Shown here in pieces: positions 15,845 to 25,277 of a stretch of 64,000 nt of DNA; positions within the stretch are counted from its first letter, which is position 1, and each line of letters opens with the position of its first letter. This DNA comes from Neolewinella xylanilytica (GTDB lineage Bacteria > Bacteroidota > Bacteroidia > Chitinophagales > Saprospiraceae). The translations under genes were made by a program, and so were the position numbers. The stretch is from positions 62,001 through 126,000 of the forward strand of contig NZ_PTJC01000006.1 of assembly GCF_002934605.1 (NCBI RefSeq), given 5' to 3'. The notes beneath the pieces were generated by a model. That model was given only the letters and a program-made list of their open reading frames with translations. It did not search any database and was not told the DNA's origin.

Positions 15845-16888
15845 CTACTCCACGCCCTCCGTTTCGTCTACCGTGTTGATGAAATTCACCACGCCGGCGA
15901 AGTAGCGCTCCTGGTCATCGTACATCGCCATGTGGCTGCCGTCCGGCAGGTAGAGGTAGTGGCCGTTGGGAAATTGCTCGGCCATCCATTCCATATGCTC
16001 GGGATCCATGGTGTCGTGCTCGGCACCGATGACGAGGGTAGGTACCTCGATGTCGTCCAGGTCGCCGCTACGGTCCCAGTCGGCCAGGCTGGCGCTCGGG
16101 TGAATACCGAACTCGCTAGGCCCCTGCATGGCGAGGTACACGTCGTAGTTCACGTGCTCCATTCCGCGTAGCGCCGGTTCGGGCCACTCGTCCACCGGCA
16201 TGCGTAGGACGTGCTCGGTGTAGTAATTTTTCATCAGCAGTTCGGTGTACCGTGGATTGCCGTAATCCTCCGCGGCTTCGAGGTCCTGAATCTCCTTCAG
16301 CACGCCCGGGTCGAGCTGGGGGCCGAGTACCTCCTGGGCGTAGCGATTGTAATCGGGAATGCTGGACATCATATTGGATACGATCAGTCCCTTCAGGGCA
16401 TCCGGATGAGCGAACGCGTATTCCAGCGCCAGGATGCCGCCCCAGCTGTGGCCGAGCAAATAAAAATTATCGGCGTCCATCCCCAGTGCCTGGCGGACTT
16501 GCTCCACCTCGCTCACGAAGCGGTCGATGGTCCACAGGGTAGATTCGCCGGGATGGTCGCTTCGTCCGCTTTCCAACTGGTCGTAATAGTAGTACTCGAT
16601 GCCGGCACCAGGGAAGTAGCTATCCGCCGCCTCAAAATATTCGTGGGTATTGCCGGGGCCGCCGTGCAGCAGCAGCACCTTCTTACGCGGGCTGTTGCCC
16701 ACCCGCTTGGTCCAGACCCGGAATTCCCCGGACGGCGTATTCACGGGGATCATCCGTACGCCGCCGGACACGACGTCTTCGCGGCCAGTCTGGTCGAAAT
16801 AGGCCGCTTCCGCCGTGGGTGAAGGGGTTTCGGGCGCCGGGGCGCAGGTGCAGAGCAACACCACCAACGGAAGGTAAATTCGGAACAT
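15845..16888 (-). CDS. proline-iminopeptidase-family alpha/beta hydrolase lipoprotein
   Basis: This 347-residue protein has a lipoprotein signal (MFRIYLPLVVLLCTC, Cys 13 or 15). The alpha/beta hydrolase fold shows the oxyanion block LLHGGPGNTHEYF, the nucleophile elbow LGHSWGGILALEYA (Ser), the acid region VIGAEHDTMDPEH (Asp) and the catalytic His in LPDGSHMAMY. The HGGPG motif places it with the S33 family, whose members release N-terminal proline from peptides. An exported lipidated form would act on peptides in the periplasm or at the surface. The signal is about 60 bp from the AT-rich region upstream of susC, and the gene is divergent from susC. Confidence 0.9.
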   Translation of the reverse strand: MFRIYLPLVVLLCTCAPAPETPSPTAEAAYFDQTGREDVVSGGVRMIPVNTPSGEFRVWTKRVGNSPRKKVLLLHGGPGNTHEYFEAADSYFPGAGIEYYYYDQLESGRSDHPGESTLWTIDRFVSEVEQVRQALGMDADNFYLLGHSWGGILALEYAFAHPDALKGLIVSNMMSSIPDYNRYAQEVLGPQLDPGVLKEIQDLEAAEDYGNPRYTELLMKNYYTEHVLRMPVDEWPEPALRGMEHVNYDVYLAMQGPSEFGIHPSASLADWDRSGDLDDIEVPTLVIGAEHDTMDPEHMEWMAEQFPNGHYLYLPDGSHMAMYDDQERYFAGVVNFINTVDETEGVE

Positions 16889-17083
16889 AACCGGAAGTTA
16901 GGGGCAGGCCGCTTCGGAAATTCATCCACCTGACCACTTCCTTCCTCCCCGCTCCGTGGGGTACGACGCATGGTGGATAAGCGAAATCAGGGAATAGTGG
17001 CAGCGTTTAATCGATGATTGTCGTTAGGTATCAAAGTTATACTTCTTCTCTTGCATATTTTAACTGGATGTGTGCAGAATGTA

Positions 17084-17091
17084 TACTTTTG
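17084..17091 (+). promoter_or_regulatory. -7 box TACTTTTG of the susC promoter
   Basis: TACTTTTG fits the Bacteroidota -7 consensus TAnnTTTG exactly and lies 66 nt before the susC ATG, inside a locally AT-rich stretch. A clear -33 TTTG at the usual spacing was not found. Confidence 0.5.
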
Positions 17092-17157
17092 CCGCCCGCT
17101 CCGCCAAACCGCGTGCCGGCACGAAATCGATTGTGTAACCCAAGAAACTCAAATTCT

Positions 17158-20100
17158 ATGAAATTATCAATACGCAAGTGCGTATCGTTGACGCTGCTCC
17201 TCAGCCTGCTTACCAGCGCTGCGTGGGCACAAAAAACGGTCACCGGAATGGTGACGGACGGCGACAACTTTCCCCTGACGGGGGTGAACGTACTCGTCGT
17301 TGGCAGTAGCACCGGTACGGTTACCGGACTGGACGGCGATTATAGCCTTACCGTTCCGGAAGGCTCCGTCCTCCGCTTTTCTTACATCGGGTTTACGGCC
17401 CAGGAAGTGCCGGTAGAGGGGCAGACGGTCATTGACGTTACCCTAGGTGCCGATGCCAACGTTATTGACGAGGTGGTCGTAGTCGGCTACGGCAGCCAGC
17501 GCCGCGAGGCCGTTACCGGTGCCGTTTCGTCCATCGACGCCGAAGAAGTAAGCGCCCTTACCGTCAGTAACCTGGGGGAGGCCATCCAGGGCCGACTGGC
17601 CGGCGTTCAGGTGGTTAGTGGCGGATCGCCCGGTGCCCCACCGATTATCCAGGTGCGCGGTATCGGTTCGATCAGCTTCGGCTCCGGCCCGCTCTACGTC
17701 GTGGACGGCGTGCCCGGTGCCGGCGGTCTTAATCAGTTCGACTCCCGCGACATCGCCAGCATCAACGTACTGAAGGATGCTTCGGCAACGGCCGTTTACG
17801 GTTCCCGCGCTTCGAACGGCGTCATCATCATTGAAACCAAGAAGGGCGCCAACGCCCAGGGCCTGCGCATGAGCCTGGAGTCGACCGTAGGCATCCAGAC
17901 CCAGCCCCGCCGCTACGACCTGCTCAACTCCGAGCAGTACATCCAATACGCGGAAACCTTCCTCGGGGGGTCGCTGCCCCGCGATCTGGACCAGCCCGTC
18001 TACGAGGGGGCCGACCAGACCTTCCGGGAAACGGAAACCGATTGGCAGGACGCCATCTTCCAGGATGGACTCATCACCCAAAACTCCCTCCACATCACCG
18101 GTGGTGGCGAACGCTCTTCCTTCTTTAGCTCCTTCGGCTATTTAAAGCAGGAAGGTATCGTCAAGGGCTCCCCCTACGAGCGCTTTAACTTCCGCATCAA
18201 CAGCGAGCACTCCATCAGCGAGGACGGACGCTTCAAGTTCGGCCAAACCCTGCTGCTGGTCAACGACGAGCGCGGCATTCAGCCCGAACTGGGCGGACGC
18301 CAACTCTTCCTACAGGCCATTCAGTCGCTGCCCTACCAGCCTATCTACAACCCCAATAATCTCGGAGGCTTCTCCGGTGCTGCTTCGGGTCTGGACATTG
18401 CCGACCCGGGTAACCCCGTACTGGCGGTGAACCTGCTGGACAACCGCGACCGCGTCTTCAAAATGCTGGGAACGGCCTATTTGACTTACGAGATTCTGGA
18501 CGGCCTGGAAGCTCAGGCCTTTATCGGTGGCAACTACCAGAACTTCCGGAACTACAACCATGTACCTGCGTACGAGTCGACTTCACCCAATCCGAACAAT
18601 ACGGTGTCGGAAAGTCGCAATACGACGTTCAGCCCACTCTACCGGGGCCTGCTGAATTACGATCGCTTATTCGGTGATCATAGCATCAACGCGGTACTTG
18701 TCGGAGAAATTCAGAACAGCTACTACACCCCGCTAGCCCTCACCGTGACCCAACCCAACCCCGTACTCGACGTGCTGGAGGGCGGTGCGGACTTACGCGT
18801 TCTCCCGGGTGCACTGGCCCCCAATGAAACCACTCTCCGGTCGTTCGTAACGCGCGTTACTTACGGCTACCAGGGTAAGTACTACGCTACCTTCAGCTTC
18901 CGCCGCGACGGATCGTCGATCTTCGCCCCCGGATTCCAGACGGAGAACTTCCCCGCCGGAGCCCTGGGTTGGAACATCAGCGAGGAATCGTTCATGGAAG
19001 ATACCCCCTTCAGCCTGTTGAAGGCCCGGGTGAGCTACGGACGTACCGGATCGATCGGCCTCGGCCCTTACGCTTTCCAGGATCCGATTAACGGCACCGT
19101 CGGACCGGTTTTCGGCGGCGGCAACCAACCGACGATCAGCTACATCAACACCCTGGCTAACCCGGAACTGCGGTGGGAGCTTACCGACATGCTGAACATC
19201 GGCCTGGATATGGGCTTCTTCAACAACCGCCTGAACTTCAGCATGGAATACTACGACCGCCAGGTCGATAACCTGATTCTCCAAATCGCCCTGCCCCCCT
19301 CCGCCGGGGTAGCGACGACCTCCCAGAATATCGGCGCCCTGCAAAACAACGGCTTCGAATTCCAGGGGCAGTACTTCGGCAATCCGAGCGGCGACTTCCA
19401 GTGGAACGTCTCGGCTAACATAAGCACCAACGCCAACGAAGTACTCAGTCTCGCCAATCCGGACGACATCATCGAAGGCAACAACGACATCGAGTTCACC
19501 GGTAGCTTTAACTCTACCGTTACCCGCGTAGGTGACCCCGTTTACAGCTTCTTCGGCTTCGAAACCGACGGAATCTTCCAGACCGACGCCGAAGTGCAGG
19601 AAGCAGCGTTCCAGAACGATCTCACCGCCCCCGGCGATATTCGTTTCGTGGACCAGAATGGAGACGGAGAAATTACGGCTGCCGACCGCGTTATCATCGG
19701 AAAGTACCTACCTGACTTCACCTACGGCTTCAATTTCAATGGTACCTACAGCAACTTCGACTTCAATGTCTTCTTCCAGGGTTCCCAGGGCAACGACGTA
19801 TACAACGGAGTAGGTTCGCTGCTCTCCCAGACCCAGCGCCTGTTCAACGTCGGCACGGATATACTGGATGCCTGGACGCCCCAGAACACCAGCACCAACG
19901 TGCCCCGGATCGCCCGCGATGACCCCAATAATAACCGTCGGGTTTCCGACCGTTTCGTGGAAGACGGCTCTTACCTCCGGATGAAGGCGTTGACCGTTGG
20001 TTATACGCTTCCCCTCTCCGAAGGTGGCGCGCTCTCTAACCTGCGGCTGTACCTCACGGGACAAAACCTGGTGACCTTGACCGGCTACAGCGGCCTGGAT

Positions 20101-20196
20101 CCGGAAATCGGTGGTGCCCTGAGCGAAACGGGCTTCGACAACGGTGATTACCCCAATGCTCGCTCCTTCATCTTCGGTGCTCAGATCGGTTTCTAA
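17158..20196 (+). CDS. susC: SusC/RagA-family TonB-dependent outer-membrane transporter
   Basis: This 1012-residue protein is a TonB-linked porin that imports oligosaccharides together with a SusD lipoprotein. It has a signal peptide (MKLSIRKCVSLTLLLSLLTS), then a carboxypeptidase-D-like domain (GVNVLVVGSSTGTVTGLDGD to SYIGFTAQEV), a TonB-box region (DEVVVVGYG) and a plug domain containing LAGVQVVSGGSPGAPPIIQV and YVVDGVPG. The SusC signature VLKDASATAVYGSRASNGVI follows, then a 22-strand barrel ending in an aromatic residue (FGAQIGF). The ATG at 17158 gives this signal peptide; earlier in-frame codons do not. susD follows after a structured 100-bp gap. The sugar is not fixed by sequence, but the nearby GH32 enzyme points to fructan. 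Confidence 0.95.
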   Translation: MKLSIRKCVSLTLLLSLLTSAAWAQKTVTGMVTDGDNFPLTGVNVLVVGSSTGTVTGLDGDYSLTVPEGSVLRFSYIGFTAQEVPVEGQTVIDVTLGADANVIDEVVVVGYGSQRREAVTGAVSSIDAEEVSALTVSNLGEAIQGRLAGVQVVSGGSPGAPPIIQVRGIGSISFGSGPLYVVDGVPGAGGLNQFDSRDIASINVLKDASATAVYGSRASNGVIIIETKKGANAQGLRMSLESTVGIQTQPRRYDLLNSEQYIQYAETFLGGSLPRDLDQPVYEGADQTFRETETDWQDAIFQDGLITQNSLHITGGGERSSFFSSFGYLKQEGIVKGSPYERFNFRINSEHSISEDGRFKFGQTLLLVNDERGIQPELGGRQLFLQAIQSLPYQPIYNPNNLGGFSGAASGLDIADPGNPVLAVNLLDNRDRVFKMLGTAYLTYEILDGLEAQAFIGGNYQNFRNYNHVPAYESTSPNPNNTVSESRNTTFSPLYRGLLNYDRLFGDHSINAVLVGEIQNSYYTPLALTVTQPNPVLDVLEGGADLRVLPGALAPNETTLRSFVTRVTYGYQGKYYATFSFRRDGSSIFAPGFQTENFPAGALGWNISEESFMEDTPFSLLKARVSYGRTGSIGLGPYAFQDPINGTVGPVFGGGNQPTISYINTLANPELRWELTDMLNIGLDMGFFNNRLNFSMEYYDRQVDNLILQIALPPSAGVATTSQNIGALQNNGFEFQGQYFGNPSGDFQWNVSANISTNANEVLSLANPDDIIEGNNDIEFTGSFNSTVTRVGDPVYSFFGFETDGIFQTDAEVQEAAFQNDLTAPGDIRFVDQNGDGEITAADRVIIGKYLPDFTYGFNFNGTYSNFDFNVFFQGSQGNDVYNGVGSLLSQTQRLFNVGTDILDAWTPQNTSTNVPRIARDDPNNNRRVSDRFVEDGSYLRMKALTVGYTLPLSEGGALSNLRLYLTGQNLVTLTGYSGLDPEIGGALSETGFDNGDYPNARSFIFGAQIGF

Positions 20197-20217
20197 GCAC
20201 CCAATCAATCCACAACC

Positions 20218-20255
20218 CTCCACCCCCGCGTACGTTTGGATGAGCGGGGGTGGAG
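20218..20255 (+). terminator. susC-susD intergenic stem-loop
   Basis: A perfect 12-bp GC-rich stem (20218-20229 with 20244-20255) with a 14-nt loop lies 21 nt after the susC stop. A short T4 run follows about 13 nt later. It could cause partial termination or protect the 3' end of the susC message, shifting the SusC:SusD ratio. Confidence 0.6.
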
Positions 20256-20297
20256 TGGTTAAGGCCCTTTTAACAACTAATACAACATCTTGCGATC

Positions 20298-21824
20298 ATG
20301 AAGTTGAAAGCTATATTTCTATTCGGTCTGCTCGCTATCGGTTTCGGCTGTAGCGAGGACGATCTTACGCGGCTCGATCCGGGTCGCGTCGTGCCGGAAA
20401 ACTATTTCCAGAACGAGCAGCAAATCGAGTCTGCCATTCTTAGCGCGTATTCTACCCTCCGTTCCGGCCCCCTGGTCAGCCGCTGGTATTTCTTTATCAA
20501 TGACCTGCGTGACGATCACCACTTGGCCACCTCTTCCCTGACGGTGCTGCTGTCGATCCCCGGCGGAAACGCCGCGGCCACCGACTTCGAAATGACGGAG
20601 CACTGGACCGCCCTGTACCTGCTAATTCACCGCGCGAATACCGCCCTGGACGGTATCGAAGCCAATACCACCGTTTCCGAGGAGGTAAAAGCTACCCTGG
20701 CCGGTGAAGCCCGCTTCCTCAGAGGATGGGCCTACAACGAGCTCGCTACCCAGTGGGGGGGCGTGCCGATCTACACTACCCGTCTCACTACCCTCGACGG
20801 CTTCCAACCGCGTAGTACCCGCGAAGAAGCCTTCGCACAGGCGCAAGCCGACCTGCAGTTTGCCGCGGAAAACCTGCCGGAAACCCGCAGCGACGCAACC
20901 CTCGGACGGGCCACTCGGGGATCGGCCCTCGGCATCCTCGGACGCAGCTACATGCAAACCGACAATCTGGACCAGGCCAAAACGGCGTTGGAAGCGATCG
21001 TAGCGTCCAATCAGTATGCCCTCGTCGAGGATTTCGGTGACCTCTTCGTAGAAGAGAACGACTTCACCACCGAGAGCCTGTTCGAAGTGGTATACGCCCC
21101 CATCGGCGACTACAACTGGAACGGATTCGGAACGGGCGATGGCTCGGACTCCAAATCGGTACGCGCTCAGGAGTACGGCAAAGCCTGGCGGAACGTCGCA
21201 CCGACCTCCGACCTCGTCAACCTGTACGAGAACGAACTGGCCGGCTGTGATTACACCGACCCCCGCCTGCGCGAAACCGTTATTTTCGAAGGCGACACCT
21301 ACGCCAACGGTACGGAGGTTTTCGACGACGCCCGTCCGAACAGCCCCGCCATCGATTACCACGGTACGAATGTCAACGCCAGCTTCTACAAGTACGAAGT
21401 GTACTATAAGCAGGATCCGGGTGAGTTTTACACCTCTACCACCAACTACATCCTGATGCGCTACGCCGACGTGCTGCTGCTGCTGGCGGAGATCGAAGCC
21501 CGTCAGGGTGACCTCGACGCCGCCCGTGGATATGTCAACCAGGTACGGTCGCGCGTAGGTCTTCCCGATCTCGAGAACAGCTGCGTTCCCAACGATGATC
21601 AACAGGAGCTGATTACCGCCATCATCGACGAGCGCGGTAAGGAACTGGCTTCGGAATCCATCCGCGCCCGTGACCTCCGCCGCTGGGACCGTTACGGTGT
21701 CATCGATGCCGCAAATTACCTGGAATACTGGACAGACCGCGAACTGCTGCTGCCCATCCCGCTGCAAGAAATCGTAACCAATACGGAGATCAGCCAGGCC
21801 GATCAGAACCCCGGCTATAACTAA
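20298..21824 (+). CDS. susD: SusD/RagB-family outer-membrane lipoprotein
   Basis: This 508-residue protein has a lipoprotein signal (MKLKAIFLFGLLAIGFGC, Cys 18). It shows the SusD N-terminal phrase ENYFQNEQQIESAILSAYSTL, the TPR-like helices, LAGEARFLRGWAYNELATQW with GGVPI, and the C-terminal block ADVLLLLAEIEARQGDLDAA with a final LLPIP-x-x-E. Such proteins form the lid over the SusC pore and bind the glycan at the cell surface. It is the partner of the transporter just upstream. Eight or so aromatic residues in the central region could line the glycan site. Assignment is secure; the ligand is inferred from context only. Confidence 0.95.
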   Translation: MKLKAIFLFGLLAIGFGCSEDDLTRLDPGRVVPENYFQNEQQIESAILSAYSTLRSGPLVSRWYFFINDLRDDHHLATSSLTVLLSIPGGNAAATDFEMTEHWTALYLLIHRANTALDGIEANTTVSEEVKATLAGEARFLRGWAYNELATQWGGVPIYTTRLTTLDGFQPRSTREEAFAQAQADLQFAAENLPETRSDATLGRATRGSALGILGRSYMQTDNLDQAKTALEAIVASNQYALVEDFGDLFVEENDFTTESLFEVVYAPIGDYNWNGFGTGDGSDSKSVRAQEYGKAWRNVAPTSDLVNLYENELAGCDYTDPRLRETVIFEGDTYANGTEVFDDARPNSPAIDYHGTNVNASFYKYEVYYKQDPGEFYTSTTNYILMRYADVLLLLAEIEARQGDLDAARGYVNQVRSRVGLPDLENSCVPNDDQQELITAIIDERGKELASESIRARDLRRWDRYGVIDAANYLEYWTDRELLLPIPLQEIVTNTEISQADQNPGYN

Positions 21825-21848
21825 TCTACGCTGTCGATTAGCTGACCG

Positions 21849-21884
21849 AAAGGGGACCGCTTCCATCCGGATGCGGTCCCTTTG
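21849..21884 (+). terminator. stem-loop after susD
   Basis: GGGACCGC (21853-21860) pairs with GCGGTCCC (21873-21880), flanked by AAA and TTT that extend the stem with a single bulged G. A T-rich stretch follows. It can terminate or attenuate transcription before the FG-GAP gene, which begins 25 nt later. Confidence 0.6.
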
Positions 21885-21908
21885 CGTTTAAATCCTACCT
21901 TCCTTACT

Positions 21909-24900
21909 ATGCGTGTTTTCCCGTTTTATCTCCTCGTCATCCTGCTGGCTGCCTGCTCCGATCGGCCGGAAGCTCGTTTTGAACCGGTCGACGCTAAAGA
22001 ACTGGGGATAGACTTCGAAAACACCCTGGCCGAAAACGATACGGTCAACATCCTCCAGTACGAATACCTCTACAATGGCGGCGGAGTAGGGGTCGGTGAT
22101 TTTGATCGCAACGGCCTCCCCGACCTTTTCTTTTCCGGCAACTTGGTTTCCAGCGAACTCTACCTCCAGCAACTCGACGGCAATTTCCGTAAAGTAACCG
22201 GTCCGGCCGGCCTCACCACCGAGCGCTGGTGTGCCGGCGTGCTGGTCGGCGATATCGACGGCAACGGCTACGAAGATCTCTATCTATCGGTGCTGCACCC
22301 CGGCGACGAACGGCCCAGCCCCAATTTGCTCTTTCTGAACCAGGGCCCCCAAGGCCCCGACAGTATTCCCCGCTTTCAGGAAGTAGCGGCGGAGGCTGGA
22401 ATAGCCGATCCGGGCTTCGGGACCCAGGCCGCCCTCCTGGACTACGACCGCGACGGCCGCCTCGACCTCTACGTACTCAACAACTCCCTGGAAAACTACC
22501 CTCGCACCATAGCCAAGGGTACCGATACGCTGGGCCGGGGGGCGAGCGTCGACCGACTCTACCGCAACATCACTCCCCCGAACGGACCGCTCCGCTTCGA
22601 GCCAGTCGACCAGTTGCGTACCGAAGGTTGGGGGCTGGGTGTCGGCGTCCAGGACTTCGATCGCAACGGCTATCCCGACCTCTACATCGGCAACGATTTC
22701 ATGTCGAACGATTTTCTGCTGCTCAACCGCGAAGGCACCTTCACCGATGTCATCACCGACCGGATGCCCCACCAGTCTAAAAATACCATGGGGGTCGACA
22801 TCGCCGACCTGAATAATGACGGCTACCCGGAGATCATGACCGTAGACATGCTCCCCGACGACAATCTGCGCCGCAAGACCATGTTTCCCGATATCCCCTT
22901 CTCCCAATATGCCCAGGAGCAGCGCGGGGGCTACAACAGTCAGTACGTCCGAAACGCGCTGCAGGTCAATAACCGCGACGGTACCTTCAGCGACGTCGCC
23001 CTACAGGCCGGCGTGGCAGCCACCGACTGGAGTTGGGCCCCCCTGCTGGCCGATTTCGATAACGACGGGCTGCGGGACATTTTCGTCTCCAACGGCTACC
23101 CCCGCGACGTGACCGACCGCGACTTTATCGACTATTCCCAGCAGGTGGACATGTTCGGTACCCAGGAGGCTCGCTACCAGGCCGTTGCGCGGGCCCTCGA
23201 GGAAGTCGGCGGGGTCTACCAGCAGGATTTCATCTTCCGCAACGAAGGCGACCTGCGCTTTACGGTCACCGACTGGCTGCCCGACGATCCGACCTACGCC
23301 AACGGGGCGGTGACCGTCGACCTCGATAACGACGGCGATCTCGACCTGGTCACCAACAACATTAATCAGCCCGTCCGCATCTACCGCAACCGGAGCCGGG
23401 AGCTGTTTCCCGACTCCACCCACTACCTGAGCGTGCGATTAGCGGGGCCTGCGGGGAATCCCGACGGGCTGGGGGCCACCGTCTACCTGGTTGCCGGCAA
23501 TCTCCGCCTCATGGCCGAGCAACAACGGCAGCGGGGCTATCTCTCCACCCTTGACGCCCGGCTGCACTTCGGATTGGGGGCGCGTACGGCCATCGATTCC
23601 GTGGTGGTCGAGTGGCCCGGCGGTCGCAGGTCGGTGCTGACGGAGGTAGCGGTCGATCACCAGATCACCATTCCGGTTGCCGAAAGCATGGCACCTGCGC
23701 CGGCGGCGCCCCCCTTCTTCTCCGCACCGGCCGTTGTGCTTACCCCCGAGAACCTGGACTGGCTACCCCGCCACGAGGAATCCGGCTACACGGATTTCGA
23801 CCGCTATGCCCTGCGGCTGCGCGACAACAGCCACGGAGGGCCGGCAATGGCCGTCACCCGCTCGGGCCGGTTGATCTTCGGCGGTGCGGCCGGACAGGCG
23901 GTCAGCGTGTACGATATGGCGAGCGGAGCGCAGGTGCAAAGTCTGCCGGAAACGGAAGCGAGCGAAGCGACCCAACTCCTGCTCTTCGACTACGACGGTG
24001 ATGGTGACGAAGACCTGTACGTCGGCAACGGCAGCAGTGAATTCATCAGCCGGGAGGAGTATTTCCCGGATCAATTGTACGTGAACGAGGGCGATTCCTT
24101 CGTGCTGGTCACCGATGTCCTACCTAGCCTGGCCGTACCCACCGGGGCGGTGGCCGCCGCGGACCTGGAGGGGGACGGGGATCTGGATCTATTCGTAGGC
24201 GCGCGGGAGGAGTCGGGCCGGTATCCGCTGTCCCCCGTATCCTACGTACTGCGCAACGACGATGGCCGTTTCATCGTAGCCGAACAAGTGGATGCCGGGA
24301 TGGTGACCGGGGCGGTATGGGAAGACCTCGACGGCGACGGGCGGCCCGACCTGGCCACGGTGGGGGAATACAGCAGTCTACGGATTTTTTACAACAGACC
24401 GGACGGATGGGTTGCGCAGCCGGTCGATCCCGACCTGAGCGGGTGGTGGTACAGCCTCACCCCCAACGACCTCGACGGCGACGGCGATACCGACCTGCTG
24501 GCCGGCAACCTGGGGTTAAATTCCCTTTACTCGGCCTCTCCCAGTCAGCCCCTCACCGTGCACGCCGACGATTACGACGGCAACGGCGCCATCGACCCGA
24601 TCGTGACCGCCTACCTGGACGGAAAAAACCACCCGGTACACCCCCGCAACACCCTGGCCCGGCAACTGCCGAGTCTGAAGCGGCAGTTTCCGGATTACGC
24701 CACTTACGGCACCTGGACGGAGCAGCAGATGCCGGCGCTGTCCGAGAAGGGCGTCCGCCTGGAGGTCCGGGAATTCCGCTCCGCCTGGTTCGAAAACCGG
24801 GGGGATGGTACGTTTCAGGTCCATTTCCTTCCCCCTTCGGGACAGACCGCCCCGATCCGTGACGCCATCGCAACCACCCTGGCCGACGGCCGGCCTGCCC

Positions 24901-25109
24901 TGCTGGCGGTGCAGAACGATTACGCCATCGAGGTACTCAACGGCCGACTCGACGCCGGTACCGGCCTGGCGATCACCCTCGGCGCGGTCGGTGAGCCGGA
25001 GGTGTTGCCGGATTACTGGAGCGTACGGGGGGATGCGCGCAGCGTAGTCCGGTGGAATGACCTGTTCCTAGTGGGCTTCAATGACGGTCGGGTTGCCGCC
25101 TACCGGTAG
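21909..25109 (+). CDS. FG-GAP/VCBS-repeat lipoprotein with ASPIC/UnbV domain
   Basis: This 1066-residue protein starts at the ATG at 21909, giving a lipoprotein signal MRVFPFYLLVILLAACS (Cys 16). At least a dozen FG-GAP/VCBS blades with D-x-D-x-N-G or D-x-D-x-D-G calcium motifs are visible (for example DFDRNGLPDLFF, DIDGNGYEDLYL, DFDNDGLRDIFV, DLDNDGDLDLVT, DLDGDGRPDLAT). In the middle (about 540-590) lies the ASPIC/UnbV block LGARTAIDSVVVEWPGGRRS. Such CRTAC1-like proteins often sit beside susC/susD in marine Bacteroidota and may act as surface glycan-binding proteins. It is in the same direction as susD, 84 nt downstream, and is followed by a palindromic repeat array. Confidence 0.92.
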   Translation: MRVFPFYLLVILLAACSDRPEARFEPVDAKELGIDFENTLAENDTVNILQYEYLYNGGGVGVGDFDRNGLPDLFFSGNLVSSELYLQQLDGNFRKVTGPAGLTTERWCAGVLVGDIDGNGYEDLYLSVLHPGDERPSPNLLFLNQGPQGPDSIPRFQEVAAEAGIADPGFGTQAALLDYDRDGRLDLYVLNNSLENYPRTIAKGTDTLGRGASVDRLYRNITPPNGPLRFEPVDQLRTEGWGLGVGVQDFDRNGYPDLYIGNDFMSNDFLLLNREGTFTDVITDRMPHQSKNTMGVDIADLNNDGYPEIMTVDMLPDDNLRRKTMFPDIPFSQYAQEQRGGYNSQYVRNALQVNNRDGTFSDVALQAGVAATDWSWAPLLADFDNDGLRDIFVSNGYPRDVTDRDFIDYSQQVDMFGTQEARYQAVARALEEVGGVYQQDFIFRNEGDLRFTVTDWLPDDPTYANGAVTVDLDNDGDLDLVTNNINQPVRIYRNRSRELFPDSTHYLSVRLAGPAGNPDGLGATVYLVAGNLRLMAEQQRQRGYLSTLDARLHFGLGARTAIDSVVVEWPGGRRSVLTEVAVDHQITIPVAESMAPAPAAPPFFSAPAVVLTPENLDWLPRHEESGYTDFDRYALRLRDNSHGGPAMAVTRSGRLIFGGAAGQAVSVYDMASGAQVQSLPETEASEATQLLLFDYDGDGDEDLYVGNGSSEFISREEYFPDQLYVNEGDSFVLVTDVLPSLAVPTGAVAAADLEGDGDLDLFVGAREESGRYPLSPVSYVLRNDDGRFIVAEQVDAGMVTGAVWEDLDGDGRPDLATVGEYSSLRIFYNRPDGWVAQPVDPDLSGWWYSLTPNDLDGDGDTDLLAGNLGLNSLYSASPSQPLTVHADDYDGNGAIDPIVTAYLDGKNHPVHPRNTLARQLPSLKRQFPDYATYGTWTEQQMPALSEKGVRLEVREFRSAWFENRGDGTFQVHFLPPSGQTAPIRDAIATTLADGRPALLAVQNDYAIEVLNGRLDAGTGLAITLGAVGEPEVLPDYWSVRGDARSVVRWNDLFLVGFNDGRVAAYR

Positions 25110-25110
25110 G

Positions 25111-25240
25111 ATGCGGCCTCCGGCCGCGAAGTAGGAAGCAGCCTCCGGCTGCGGCAGTACAATGCGGCCTCCGGCCGCGATGTAAGAAGCGGCTTCCGGC
25201 CGCGAAGTAGAATACAATCTCCGGCTGCGGCGGCATACGC
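25111..25240. repeat. array of five palindromic units of about 26 bp
   Basis: Units start at about 25111, 25137, 25162, 25188 and 25214. Each contains a short palindrome such as GCGGCCTCCGGCCGC or GCAGCCTCCGGCTGC, with compensating changes that keep the hairpin, followed by a spacer like GAAGTAGGA. The array fills the 168-bp gap between the convergent FG-GAP and GH32 genes. Related units occur at 29318-29370 (inverted) and near 63184-63199. Units are contiguous with no unique spacers, so this is not a CRISPR array. Confidence 0.7.
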
Positions 25241-25277
25241 AAGTGGTTCGTCGTTGCCTAACCCCCTCTAGCCTCAA

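Noticed and set aside
20622-21866. 414-codon minus-strand open frame opposite susD
   Set aside because: The susD frame has clear family motifs; the antisense frame has low-complexity Val/Gly-rich composition typical of a shadow.
25111-25240. CRISPR array
   Set aside because: The repeated units are directly adjacent with no unique spacers, they are imperfect, and no cas genes are present.
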